26,918 nucleotides of DNA from an uncultured Bacilli bacterium (lineage in GTDB: Bacteria > Bacillota_I > Bacilli_A > RF39 > UBA660): the NCBI GenBank assembly GCA_947587115.1, contig CANPXY010000009.1, forward strand, positions 1-26,918, given 5' to 3'. The notes under the pieces are model-generated. The model worked only from the letters and a program-made list of their open reading frames with translations, searched no databases and was not told where the DNA came from. Both the position numbers and the translations under genes were made by a program. Shown here in pieces: positions 13,509-21,071 of the stretch. How positions within the stretch are numbered: the first letter of the stretch is position 1; each line of letters starts with the position of its first letter.

Positions 13509-14086
13509 CATCAATTGAATGGCACATTATTCTAGTCAATTGAGTTGTCAGGAAGACGGGGCTAAAAATCCGTTAAAGAGCATACCTGTGAAGCGTTTGG
13601 TGTTTGCTTCTTACGCCCAGTTTGGGGTGAATGCTGAATTGATAAGAGCGATGGGCGCTTGTAATGGCATACAATGTACGACCCACGTTCCCTGAGACCT
13701 AATCTTGTGGTTCGCGATTATAAGACGAACTACGACTTAGGATAACCTACTATGTGGCGAAAGTTATGAGTAGCGTAGCTTGTCTTGCGTGAGGATGTTG
13801 GGATGCTAGAGAATTAGTTGAAATCATTCTTGCAAAAAAGAATTACTGACAATAAGATTGGGGAGGAAATCTCCTAGAATGCATCTTACTTTAGGATTGC
13901 AGTGCGTACTAAGTGGTAATCAAGTCGTGTATCAGGTGACTGTACATTTGTTTCCGTAAAGGGGGAACCGCTATCTTGGTAACGAGAAGAAGGAAACAAG
14001 GGAAATCCAACTTGACCTAAGACGCAAAGTTTACTATCGTAAGGCCATTACAATTACCAAAAGAGAAGGGGAAGACCCCTTTTTTC
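13509..14086 (+). ncRNA. ole: OLE RNA (ornate large extremophilic RNA), about 580 nt
   Basis: OLE RNA is a large membrane-associated RNA that forms ribonucleoprotein particles with OapA and other Oap proteins. This segment has no credible ORF but its own promoter, a terminator (stem 14066-14071/14076-14081 plus T run) and a length close to known OLE (about 600 nt). It is full of helices: TCAATTGA 13511-13518 with 13536-13543; GAAGC with GCTTC near 13590-13609; CCTAA with TTAGG (about 13697-13740) enclosing GTTCG/CGAAC; GGAG/CTCC near 13862-13874; TCAAGT near 13920 with ACTTGA near 14010, enclosing TTGTTTCC 13948-13955 with GGAAACAA 13992-13999. The next gene is a four-helix membrane protein with the DxxxD expected for OapA. 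nusB, xseA, xseB and spoIVB lie nearby. I compared no covariance model; identity rests on size, structure and the oapA-like neighbour. Confidence 0.8.
14066..14086 (+). terminator. Terminator of the OLE RNA
   Basis: AAGGGG (14066-14071), loop AAGA, CCCCTT (14076-14081), then T run. Confidence 0.88.
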
Positions 14087-14098
14087 TTTGCCTTATTC

Positions 14099-14127
14099 TA
14101 GACAATTAAGAAGAGTTTCGTTATAAT
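14099..14127 (+). promoter_or_regulatory. Promoter of the oapA-like gene
   Basis: TAGACA (14099-14104), 17 nt, TATAAT (14122-14127). It lies after the OLE terminator, so the protein can be made independently of the RNA. Confidence 0.6.
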
Positions 14128-14146
14128 AATCTATATGGAGGATGTT

Positions 14147-14701
14147 ATGAAAAACACAAAACGAAATAATAATAAAAAGAAAAAAAGTCGCTGGATCCTT
14201 AAAATTACGATTTTAGCGTTTGTTATTTCAATGGCCTTTTCGTTTCTTTCAGAAATCTTGATTCCAAAAGTTCCATTGGCAATTGGGATTATACTGGTCA
14301 TTGTCGTGATTATGATTGGGATTGTCTTTGATATGATTGGAGTGGCGGTAACAACAGTCGATGAGCGACCTTTTCATTCGATGAGTGCCAAGAAAGTGAA
14401 AGAGGCAAAAGTCGCCGTTCTTCTCATTAAAAATGCAGATAAATGTTCTTCTTTTTGTAACGATGTCATCGGCGATATCTGTGGTATCATCTCCGGTTCC
14501 GCAGGTGCAATTATTGCCATTAGTCTAAGTGGTGTCTTAAAAGTCAATGCGTTTGGGGTCACGCTTGTCATCATGGCTTTGATCGCCGCTTTGACCATTG
14601 GTGGTAAGGCGATGGGGAAAGGAATTGCACTAAAGAAAAACGAGGAGATCATTCATCGCTTTAGCAAAATCATCTCTCTCGTATATACACCTAAAAATTA
14701 A
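14147..14701 (+). CDS. oapA: OLE-associated membrane protein OapA
   Basis: 184 residues. The N-terminus is strongly basic (KNTKRNNNKKKKSRW), suited to RNA or phospholipid contact. Four hydrophobic segments follow at about 16-36, 42-69, 108-132 and 134-159. At the start of the third is DVIGD, a DxxxD at Asp106/Asp110, close to the Asp104/Asp108 I recall as functionally critical in B. halodurans OapA. OapA binds OLE RNA and anchors it in the membrane, where the complex affects tolerance to alcohol, cold and Mg2+ stress. ATG 14147 is chosen because GGAGG (14137-14141) precedes it; an upstream in-frame ATG at 14135 overlaps that site. Position directly after the OLE RNA supports the call. The middle loop FHSMSAKKVKEAKVAVLL is also basic. 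Confidence 0.85.
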   Translation: MKNTKRNNNKKKKSRWILKITILAFVISMAFSFLSEILIPKVPLAIGIILVIVVIMIGIVFDMIGVAVTTVDERPFHSMSAKKVKEAKVAVLLIKNADKCSSFCNDVIGDICGIISGSAGAIIAISLSGVLKVNAFGVTLVIMALIAALTIGGKAMGKGIALKKNEEIIHRFSKIISLVYTPKN

Positions 14702-14733
14702 AGAAATTCATAGAACTGAATTTCTTTTTTTTT
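14701..14733. terminator. Terminator between oapA and the 30-residue microprotein gene
   Basis: AAGAAATTCA (14701-14710), 6-nt loop, TGAATTTCTT (14717-14726) and a T run to 14733. On the minus strand T-rich sequence also follows, so it may serve both convergent genes. Confidence 0.85.
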
Positions 14734-14824
14734 ACATAAAATATGCAGCAATAGAAGCAACAAAGGCAAGGATCATCACAACTACTAGGAAGAGTGAAAC
14801 ACCTTTTACAACTTTTTGATTCAT
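14732..14824 (-). CDS. 30-residue single-pass membrane microprotein, Prli42/DUF4044-like
   Basis: The minus strand has an ATG at 14824, a TAA at 14732-14734, an AGGTG Shine-Dalgarno 8 nt upstream (14837-14833), and a TATAAT (14850-14845) with TTTACT 17 nt further up. The product is MNQKVVKG followed by one hydrophobic helix (SLFLVVVMILAFVASIAAYF) ending in Met. Size, basic N-terminus and single helix match Prli42, the about 31-residue membrane anchor of the stressosome in Listeria and Bacillus (DUF4044 family). Whether this one anchors a stressosome is unknown; no Rsb genes are in the window. The start signals and the correctly placed terminator make a real gene likely. Confidence 0.7.
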   Translation of the reverse strand: MNQKVVKGVSLFLVVVMILAFVASIAAYFM

Positions 14825-14881
14825 TATTTATACACCTCGATATCATTATATATGATTCTGCGAAAAAAGTAAAATAAAAAT

Positions 14882-14911
14882 GCGTATTATTTTATTTGGC
14901 GTTCATACGAT
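14882..14911 (+). promoter_or_regulatory. SigE-like promoter of spoIIM
   Basis: CATACGAT (14904-14911) differs by one base from the SigE -10 CATACAnT. GCGTATTA (14882-14889) about 15 nt upstream is a fair -35. B. subtilis spoIIM is SigE-dependent. Caveat: transcription would start at about 14918, so the leader before the ATG at 14930 is only about 12 nt. Confidence 0.45.
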
Positions 14912-14929
14912 TTAATGGGTGAAAAAATA

Positions 14930-15556
14930 ATGAATCAAGCACTAAACAAAGCAAAAAATTCAATCGTAAGACAGAAAAAGATGTATTTTATACTTATTGG
15001 ACTTGTTGTCGTCGGGTTAATCAGCGGTGTTATTTTTACGACAGTGTTATCTAAAATTGATCAAAATTTAGTTCAAAATTCTTTAAAACATTTTTTTGAA
15101 GAGATTAAAATTGGAAAAATTGATTATACTGGGGGTCTCATCAACAGCATTGCATCTAACTTTTTATATGGAATCGGCGTGTGGCTACTTGGAATCTCGA
15201 TTATCGGGCTACCCATAATTATCTTCTTGTTGTTCATGAAAGGTTTTATTACGGGTTTTTCGATCGGATCGATTATTTCTTTATATCATTTTAAAGGTAT
15301 TCTTGGGGCCATTGGTTATGTTTTTCCGCATCACATTCTTGGTCTATGTTTTGGAATTCTTCTTTCTTTTTATGCCATCTCTTTTTCCTTCAAATTATTT
15401 TCAATGTTGTTTTTGAAAAAAGAAATCAACTTTAAAGAAGCAATGCGAAAATATATTAAAATTTTGATCATCGTTTTAGTCGGCTTACTTGTTACTTCTT
15501 TATTCGAGGTATTTGTGGCTCCATTCTTTTTGAAATTTTTTGCTGGCTGGATTTAA
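14930..15556 (+). CDS. spoIIM: Stage II sporulation protein M
   Basis: 208 residues. SpoIIM is the membrane scaffold of the SpoIID-SpoIIM-SpoIIP engulfment machine in the mother cell. About five hydrophobic helices are visible: 21-44, about 81-105, 110-128, 133-160 and 175-200. The family-typical MKGFITGFSIGSII and VFPHHILGLCFGILLSFYAISFS segments lie in the centre. ATG 14930 is preferred because GGGTG (14917-14921) is 8 nt upstream; the in-frame ATG at 14915 overlaps this site. A SigE-like promoter precedes it. It stands alone rather than next to xerD as in B. subtilis, whose xerD-deoB homologues are 8 kb away here. Confidence 0.9.
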   Translation: MNQALNKAKNSIVRQKKMYFILIGLVVVGLISGVIFTTVLSKIDQNLVQNSLKHFFEEIKIGKIDYTGGLINSIASNFLYGIGVWLLGISIIGLPIIIFLLFMKGFITGFSIGSIISLYHFKGILGAIGYVFPHHILGLCFGILLSFYAISFSFKLFSMLFLKKEINFKEAMRKYIKILIIVLVGLLVTSLFEVFVAPFFLKFFAGWI

Positions 15557-15593
15557 GAGCGGATTTTGTGTATAATACTGATAGGTGAGGGAA

Positions 15594-16376
15594 ATGCAAA
15601 AGACACTTTTCATTGGAACTTTGAACTGTCAAAATCGTGAAGATCATCGTAAGGGATCAAGTGATCATGCAAAATTGTTGGCAGATCATATCGAAAAGAT
15701 GCATTATGATCTTTTGGGTACACAGGAACTCACGAAACCTTTTTTAAGGCGGATTGAGAAGTTTCTTGACGGGTATTCTAATTATGGAGACTATCGTTAT
15801 GGGGATAACTTTTTCTCTCGACATTTGCTTTTAATTAAAGAATATAATGAAAACAATAATATTTTTGTTTCTCATCCAATTTTGAAAGTTCGTACGCATC
15901 GTCTTCCGTGGTTTCCTAAATCTTATCAAGAATTGTCTTGGCGAATTAAGAAGCGATTGTTTGCGCCTCGGATTGCTACGGTAGTAATTGCTAAGTTTCC
16001 GGTAGTTGGAACGATTGCCATTATCAACACGCATCTAGATTATGGACTTTCCTCTATTCAAAAGCGGCAGTTAGACGATCTGTTACAGCTTGTAAGACGG
16101 TATCATATTCGTTATCCAGTCATTGTAATGGGCGACTTTAATATGCAGCCTGGAATGCCTCTTTTTGATCGTTTTGTAGAGTCTTTAAATGATTTGGGAA
16201 TCAACCGGGTTCCCGTAAATCAATCAACGCATCAAAAACCGAACAAGACCATCGACCACATCTTTGTCCCTGTTATATGGAATGTCATCGAATCGGGGCT
16301 TATCAGTTCGTTAGATCAAGATATTTTGAAGATTACGGATCATAAAGGGGTCTATATTAAAATTCAAGTCAAGTAA
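15594..16376 (+). CDS. Endonuclease/exonuclease/phosphatase family protein
   Basis: 260 residues with the DNase I/sphingomyelinase-like catalytic fold: GTLNCQN near the N-terminus (Asn11), metal-binding Glu45 in LLGTQEL, INTHLD near 142-147, MGDFNMQPG near 178-186, TIDHIFV, and ITDHKGVYI at the end (catalytic Asp-His). All core residues are present, so it should be a metal-dependent phosphodiesterase acting on DNA, RNA, lipid or a phosphate ester. It has no signal peptide, so it is probably cytoplasmic. ATG 15594 is preceded by AGGTGAGGG; a GTG at 15585 lies inside that site. A TATAAT at 15571-15576 may be its -10. The substrate cannot be told. Confidence 0.85.
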   Translation: MQKTLFIGTLNCQNREDHRKGSSDHAKLLADHIEKMHYDLLGTQELTKPFLRRIEKFLDGYSNYGDYRYGDNFFSRHLLLIKEYNENNNIFVSHPILKVRTHRLPWFPKSYQELSWRIKKRLFAPRIATVVIAKFPVVGTIAIINTHLDYGLSSIQKRQLDDLLQLVRRYHIRYPVIVMGDFNMQPGMPLFDRFVESLNDLGINRVPVNQSTHQKPNKTIDHIFVPVIWNVIESGLISSLDQDILKITDHKGVYIKIQVK

Positions 16377-16398
16377 GAACTATTGTTCTTTCTTTTTA
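16375..16398 (+). terminator. Weak terminator after the EEP-family gene
   Basis: AAGAAC (about 16375-16380) pairs with GTTCTT (16385-16390), followed by a T-rich tail. It overlaps the -35 of mnmA. Confidence 0.5.
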
Positions 16399-16411
16399 TT
16401 TGTAATATAAT
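16383..16411 (+). promoter_or_regulatory. Promoter of mnmA
   Basis: TTGTTC (16383-16388), 17 nt, TATAAT (16406-16411). Confidence 0.6.
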
Positions 16412-16427
16412 GTTGGTGGTGAAGTAT

Positions 16428-17534
16428 ATGAAAAAAGTAGTCATCGGGATGAGTGGTGGCGTCGATTCCAGTGTGGCGGCCATCTTGCTCAAGAAACAAG
16501 GTTATGAAGTGATTGGTCTATTCATGCGCAACTGGGATAGTACGATCAATAACGACATCTTAGGCAATCCTGATTTAGGAAATGATATCTGTCCGCAAGA
16601 ACAAGATTATAATGATGCCTTGGCAGTATGTGAAAAAATTGGTATTCCGCTTCATCGCATCGATTTTGTTAAAGAGTATTGGGATTATGTGTTTACATAT
16701 TTTTTGGATGAATTAAAAAAGGGAAGAACGCCAAACCCAGATATCATGTGTAATAAATATATCAAATTTGACTGTTTCATTAAAGAAGCCCAACGTTTAG
16801 GTGCCGACTATATTGCGACAGGGCATTATGCTAGAAACGAAGACGGGTATCTTTTAAGAGCCATGGATGACAACAAGGATCAAACTTATTTTTTATCACA
16901 GCTTAGCCATCAACAACTTGAGAACGTCTTGTTCCCAATTGGAGCGCTCAAAAAAGAGGAAGTACGAAAGATTGCGAGCAAATATGGGCTCATTACGGCT
17001 TCTAAAAAAGATTCGACCGGGATCTGTTTTATTGGCGAACGCAATTTCCGCAATTTTTTAAAAAATTATTTGCCAAATCAGCCAGGAAATATTGTCAATA
17101 TTGCTACGAACGAGGTGTTAGGACAACATATTGGGCTCATGTATTATACGATCGGGCAGAGGAAGGGACTCGACGTTGGCGGTACGAAAGAGCGGCTCTT
17201 TGTCGTCGGTAAAAACCTTAAAGAAAATATTCTCTATGTGGCAGAGGGAGAAGATACAGCGTATTTATATTCAGATAGTTGTCTGATCGAGGATGTGAAC
17301 TTCAACTGTGAACTACGTCCCGAAACATGTACAGCTAAGTTTCGCTATCGGCAACAGGATCATGATGTTGCACTAGAATATCTTCCAAATGGCGAAATTA
17401 TGGTCCATTATGCCAATGTCAAATCGGTCACTCCCGGACAAAGTTGTGTCTTTTATGTAGGGGATAAATGTATCGGTGGTGGAATCATCAAAGAAGTTTT
17501 AAAAAACGGGGAGAAGCTTTGGTATTTATTGTAA
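16428..17534 (+). CDS. mnmA: tRNA-specific 2-thiouridylase MnmA
   Basis: 368 residues, normal length. MnmA adds sulfur at C2 of U34 in tRNA-Lys, tRNA-Glu and tRNA-Gln. The PP-loop SGGVDSS lies at residues 9-15. The two catalytic cysteines are Cys108 (NPDIMCNKYIKF) and Cys200 (TGICFIGERNFRNFL); ATGHYAR and YTIGQRKGL are also typical, and the C-terminal beta-barrel ends in GGGIIKE. ATG 16428 is chosen since GGTGGTGAAG precedes it; the in-frame upstream ATG at 16383 falls in the promoter. No cysteine desulfurase gene lies beside it. Confidence 0.97.
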   Translation: MKKVVIGMSGGVDSSVAAILLKKQGYEVIGLFMRNWDSTINNDILGNPDLGNDICPQEQDYNDALAVCEKIGIPLHRIDFVKEYWDYVFTYFLDELKKGRTPNPDIMCNKYIKFDCFIKEAQRLGADYIATGHYARNEDGYLLRAMDDNKDQTYFLSQLSHQQLENVLFPIGALKKEEVRKIASKYGLITASKKDSTGICFIGERNFRNFLKNYLPNQPGNIVNIATNEVLGQHIGLMYYTIGQRKGLDVGGTKERLFVVGKNLKENILYVAEGEDTAYLYSDSCLIEDVNFNCELRPETCTAKFRYRQQDHDVALEYLPNGEIMVHYANVKSVTPGQSCVFYVGDKCIGGGIIKEVLKNGEKLWYLL

Positions 17535-17553
17535 GGATTTGACAGAATTTTCC

Positions 17554-17584
17554 CTTGACTATTTACGTCAAGTTGTATTAAAAT
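17554..17584 (+). promoter_or_regulatory. Promoter with operator-like dyad, HTH protein gene
   Basis: TTGACT (17555-17560), 18 nt, TAAAAT (17579-17584). A perfect dyad CTTGAC (17554-17559)/GTCAAG (17567-17572) with 7-nt spacer overlaps the -35 and spacer, a normal repressor position. Since the gene downstream has an HTH, autoregulation is plausible. A second TTGACA lies at 17539-17544. Confidence 0.5.
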
Positions 17585-17603
17585 TACCTTAGGAGGAATC
17601 GAC

Positions 17604-18371
17604 ATGAATGAATTAAATAATGTACTAGCAGAATTAGGAATTTCTAAAGTGCGTCTTTCTAAATATTTAGGTGTTTCAAGACAGATGCTCTATAATTATT
17701 TGGCAACAAATTCAATTTCAGAGTGGCCAAAGGAAAAAGAAGTGAAACTGTTCAGCTTGTTAAATATTTCAAGTGAAGAGGAACTTAAAAACTTAAAAGT
17801 GGATGGTGAATATATCATCGCTGTCGAAGGACGTTTAAATGAAGGAGTGAAAGATGTCTCTAATAAGGAAGTTTTGGCAGACTTAAAGGGATTTAATAAG
17901 AAAGAGCAGGAACTGCTAGCGGATATTATTAATCTATTGAAGGAAAAACTATCAGAGGATAAGAGCAAAGATACCTATCATGCCTATTGCTACTTATATC
18001 ACTTCCTACAATCGATGGAGACGACCAAAGAACTTTACTATATTTTAGCTTATATGTCTAAATCTTTGGGCTTTACGGAACCAATGGAATTTGTCTTCAA
18101 TCAAGACCAGCAATTTATTTTTGAAAGTATCTTGTTCTCCGCAATGACTCTTTACAATAATGGTGGAGCCAGCAAGAGCAAAATTGCAGAGTCACATAAA
18201 CGATTCGTCCAAGATATCGAACATAAAAATGAAGAAAAGCTAAGTAGAACGCAGGAATTGAACACGGCAAAAGTACAAGCGCTTAAAGAACTAGGATATA
18301 CAGAAATCAACGAAGAAAACGCAAAAGAAGTATTGGAGAAAATTGCGGAAATTCAGTCTAGAAAAGTATAA
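17604..18371 (+). CDS. HTH protein with helical C-terminal domain, family not recognised
   Basis: 255 residues. Residues 1-35 form a helix-turn-helix (ISKVRLSKYLGVSRQMLYNYL), XRE or phage-repressor style. The rest is predicted helical: a charged segment around 85-120 (FNKKEQELLADIINLLKEKL), an aromatic-rich middle (DTYHAYCYLYHFLQSM, ELYYILAYMSKSLGF) and a charged C-terminal coiled-coil region (about 190-255, SKSKIAESHKRF...KVQALKELGY). No ligand, peptidase or kinase motif is seen. The start has AGGAGG as Shine-Dalgarno. A dyad sits in its own promoter and a terminator follows directly, so it is monocistronic. It is probably a DNA-binding regulator; targets are unknown. Confidence 0.65.
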   Translation: MNELNNVLAELGISKVRLSKYLGVSRQMLYNYLATNSISEWPKEKEVKLFSLLNISSEEELKNLKVDGEYIIAVEGRLNEGVKDVSNKEVLADLKGFNKKEQELLADIINLLKEKLSEDKSKDTYHAYCYLYHFLQSMETTKELYYILAYMSKSLGFTEPMEFVFNQDQQFIFESILFSAMTLYNNGGASKSKIAESHKRFVQDIEHKNEEKLSRTQELNTAKVQALKELGYTEINEENAKEVLEKIAEIQSRKV

Positions 18372-18393
18372 AATAACGGAAACGTTATTTTTT
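18371..18393 (+). terminator. Terminator after the HTH gene
   Basis: AAATAACG (18371-18378), loop GAAA, CGTTATTT (18383-18390), then TTT. The left arm begins at the stop codon. Confidence 0.85.
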
Positions 18394-18424
18394 CTTTGCA
18401 TTTGTGTCAAAATATGTCAACTTT

Positions 18425-18455
18425 GTTGCAGATCTTTTCAAAGCCATGCTATACT
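18425..18455 (+). promoter_or_regulatory. Promoter region of the large surface protein
   Basis: TTGCAG (18425-18430), 19 nt, extended -10 TGcTATACT (18447-18455). A second TATAAT at 18478-18483 is an alternative -10. Confidence 0.45.
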
Positions 18456-18509
18456 GAAATTGTATTATAAGGTCCGTTATAATATAGAACATAAGATAGG
18501 GAGGTTTGT

Positions 18510-20681
18510 ATGAAGGACAAGAACAATACAAAGTTCATTATCGTCGTGGTCGTACTGATCGTTGCGTTACTCCTATGTCTTCTTGGAATTCGCAGTTGTG
18601 AGCGGAGTGAAGGAAAAACAGAAGATGATCAGATCGTCGAGCCCGATGATGAACAGGGTAAAGAAAACGATGTTGTAGATGATGTAGTGGAAGAAGTCGT
18701 GCCTCAAGCTGAAACTACAAAAGTTACAACACCAACTATTCGTCTTGTCGGCGAGGATACGGTCTATGTAGAAATCAATACAGAATATGTAGATGCAGGA
18801 GCCATTGCCGAAGATGAAAAATATGGTGATTTGACGAAGGAAATCGTCATCGATAATCCAGTTGATACTTCAAAACTTGGCACTTATATCATCACTTATT
18901 CAATTACCAATAAGGATGGAAAGACTGCTCAGGTTGAGAGAACTGTCATTGTCGAAGATACTTTAGCACCTGTACTTACATATAAAGATGACTATGAAGG
19001 GGAGGGAATCGTTCCTATTGATGCCAATCGTTCTGGAATATTTACCAATCATTACGTCATCGCAAGTGATAATTCAAATGAAGTAAGTCTTCAAATGAGT
19101 TATTTCTATAAGGCACAAATTGAGGATGAATATGAAGAAGTAGACGAGATGGATATCTCTAAATTGGGTTACTATCTTGTTTACTATACAGCAGTGGACC
19201 CTTCTGGAAACAGTGTAGAGGAACCACTCATCATCGAATACATGGTACAAGATGTACTTCCACCAGTGATCAATGTATCTCAAAATGGAACGGCATATCC
19301 GGTAGTAGATGTTAAAGTGCTAATTGAGGCAATCGATGACTATACAGAACTTAAAAGTTTGGCTTATGCTTGGATTCAAGATAAAGATGCTGAAGAGGTT
19401 GAATGGAACACTATTGAAAGTGGAACAACAGTAACTTTAGAAGAAAATGGTGCATTCTACTTATTGATCAAAGCACAAGATATGTTTGATAATGAAAGTG
19501 TATTCACGAGTGAAGTCTTTGAAAAGGATGATACGTTAATGAACACAACGAACTTCAATTTATATCGTGGCTCTGATTATCAAGGTGTAAGTGCTGGAAT
19601 TCAAATTCATAAGTTGGAATCTATGGAAGACGTTCAGTCTGTAGTAGTAAAACTATACAGTGGTGATACATTATTAGCTACCAATACCAATACATCTAAA
19701 ATTTATGAACTCAGCTTAAATGATGGTTCCATTGAACTTTCAACGCCATTTATTATTACTCCAGGTACTTATACCGAAGAATACTGGGTAACAGAAGTTG
19801 CAACGGCATATGCTTATGAACTTCGTCCAACACGTGTCGTCTTCGAAGTGTTAAAATCTAACGGAGAAAAACATGTATTAGAAAATAATACTTTGGCTGA
19901 ACCTGATGGTACTTTCTGGGAAGGCTTCTTCTTCGATTATGATCTTTTAGTAAGCCCAACTAGAGGACACTATACGACCATTCAAGCAGCGATTACAAAC
20001 GCAAATGAAGGTGATACCATCTTAGTATTACCTGGTCGATATGATGAGACACTTACAGTTGATAAAACCGTTCAAATTTATGGTTTAGATAAAGAACAGA
20101 CGATTGTTACAACTACGAGTGCTCCTAGTAGACGTGCCGTTGAAAATTATTACGGTGCCAATCCAGTAATCTATGTCGAAAATGGAGCGCTAACGTTATC
20201 CGATGTTACGGTAAGAAGTGATCTTGCTACAGTAAGTGAGATTGATGGAATTACAGTAAATAATGGAAACTTAACTTTAGATCAAGTGATCGTTACTAAC
20301 ATTCGAAATAATGATCGCTATAGTGGTGCCCAACATGGTAGGGGAGTAACTGCCTATGGTACCTCTACAATTGTCATTAAGAGTTCACATTTTAACAATT
20401 TTAATAAAAATGGTTGTCATTTCATTGGAGCTGGTGTCAATGCTACCATTACCGATACAACATTCATTGGAGCAGGAACTGATCCAGAAGCTGCTGCTCA
20501 AAACGGTATCGTATTCATGAATGGAGCGAGTGGAGTAGTGCAAGGCAATATCTTCACGAATTTCCAATATCATGATCCAGACACTTCTTTCTCTTATGGA
20601 ATTTTGGAATATGAGAATGAAGGCGGAAGCGTTCAAAACAAGGAAGATAACATTTTTAATAATTGTGATGTAAATTATTAG
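18510..20681 (+). CDS. Membrane-anchored protein with Ig-like domains and C-terminal beta-helix
   Basis: 723 residues. One N-terminal membrane helix (about 8-28), then an acidic linker (30-65), then DUF5011/HYR-like Ig domains: the first at about 70-150 (YVDAGAIAEDEKYGDLTKEI, LGTYIITYSITNKDGKTA), the second to about 245 (LGYYLVYYTAVDPSGNS) and a third to about 345. A beta-rich segment follows. From about residue 485 (GHYTTIQAAITNANEGDTI) a right-handed beta-helix of pectin-lyase type runs to the end, with turns such as PVIYVENGALTLSDVTV and ITVNNGNLTLDQVIV. There is no LPXTG motif; the N-terminal helix would tether it outside the membrane. Beta-helix domains of this type often bind or cleave polysaccharide, but no catalytic set is evident. 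A GGGAGG Shine-Dalgarno precedes the ATG. It is monocistronic. Confidence 0.82.
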   Translation: MKDKNNTKFIIVVVVLIVALLLCLLGIRSCERSEGKTEDDQIVEPDDEQGKENDVVDDVVEEVVPQAETTKVTTPTIRLVGEDTVYVEINTEYVDAGAIAEDEKYGDLTKEIVIDNPVDTSKLGTYIITYSITNKDGKTAQVERTVIVEDTLAPVLTYKDDYEGEGIVPIDANRSGIFTNHYVIASDNSNEVSLQMSYFYKAQIEDEYEEVDEMDISKLGYYLVYYTAVDPSGNSVEEPLIIEYMVQDVLPPVINVSQNGTAYPVVDVKVLIEAIDDYTELKSLAYAWIQDKDAEEVEWNTIESGTTVTLEENGAFYLLIKAQDMFDNESVFTSEVFEKDDTLMNTTNFNLYRGSDYQGVSAGIQIHKLESMEDVQSVVVKLYSGDTLLATNTNTSKIYELSLNDGSIELSTPFIITPGTYTEEYWVTEVATAYAYELRPTRVVFEVLKSNGEKHVLENNTLAEPDGTFWEGFFFDYDLLVSPTRGHYTTIQAAITNANEGDTILVLPGRYDETLTVDKTVQIYGLDKEQTIVTTTSAPSRRAVENYYGANPVIYVENGALTLSDVTVRSDLATVSEIDGITVNNGNLTLDQVIVTNIRNNDRYSGAQHGRGVTAYGTSTIVIKSSHFNNFNKNGCHFIGAGVNATITDTTFIGAGTDPEAAAQNGIVFMNGASGVVQGNIFTNFQYHDPDTSFSYGILEYENEGGSVQNKEDNIFNNCDVNY

Positions 20682-20685
20682 AATT

Positions 20686-20725
20686 CAACAAAAAAACAGA
20701 TAATTAAAAATCTGTTTTTTTGTTG
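20686..20725. terminator. Strong terminator after the surface protein (15-bp perfect stem)
   Basis: 20686-20700 is the exact reverse complement of 20711-20725 (CAAC, A7, CAGA), with a 10-nt loop. The T7 lies within the right arm. Confidence 0.8.
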
Positions 20726-20796
20726 GTGAAATAGTTCATTGTATTAAGATTGATACTTAATTTACGTAAACGTAACAACTATTGATTCCTTTTTCG

Positions 20797-20824
20797 TTGA
20801 TTTGTTGTTATTTTATGTTATATT
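20797..20824 (+). promoter_or_regulatory. Promoter of the 66-residue membrane protein gene
   Basis: TTGATT (20797-20802), 16 nt, extended -10 TGtTATATT (20816-20824). Confidence 0.45.
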
Positions 20825-20870
20825 TTTATTGTATTATGTTGAAGAGTAGGGTATTTCGGAGGTTTTGTAT

Positions 20871-21071
20871 ATGAAAGATTATATTTTTGTTTTAAGTGAT
20901 ATAGATTGGGGATCTATTTCAATTGATGGTCCAGCTAATTTTCGTGAGATTGCTAATGACGGACCTACAATCAATATGGCTATGATTTTAATTATATTTT
21001 TTGTTTTATGCATAATCTTTGGAGTTTTTTTGTTCTTTTATAATCTTCGTAAAGAGAAAAAAGAGAAATAG
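20871..21071 (+). CDS. Small single-pass membrane protein, unknown function
   Basis: 66 residues. N-terminal polar segment with DIDWGSISIDGPANFREIANDGP (as two stretches), one long hydrophobic helix (about 34-57, MAMILIIFFVLCIIFGVFLFFY) and a basic tail (NLRKEKKEK). By the positive-inside rule the C-terminus is cytoplasmic and the N-terminal 33 residues outside. ATG 20871 is used because GGAGG (20858-20862) is 8 nt upstream; an in-frame TTG at 20865 is too close. It resembles no family I can name. Confidence 0.55.
   Translation: MKDYIFVLSDIDWGSISIDGPANFREIANDGPTINMAMILIIFFVLCIIFGVFLFFYNLRKEKKEK

Noticed and set aside
13509..14086. A protein-coding explanation of the long gap
   Set aside because: All frames are broken by frequent stops and no initiation site with an extended frame exists; helices and terminator fit RNA.
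13509..14086. Group I/II intron, tmRNA or RNase P RNA
   Set aside because: No domain V hairpin, no tRNA-like ends, no tag reading frame and no GAGGAAAGTCC-type RNase P core were seen.
16383..16427. 15-residue N-terminal extension of MnmA
   Set aside because: It would be read from inside the promoter, and the GGTGGTG site is placed for the ATG at 16428, which gives the standard family N-terminus.
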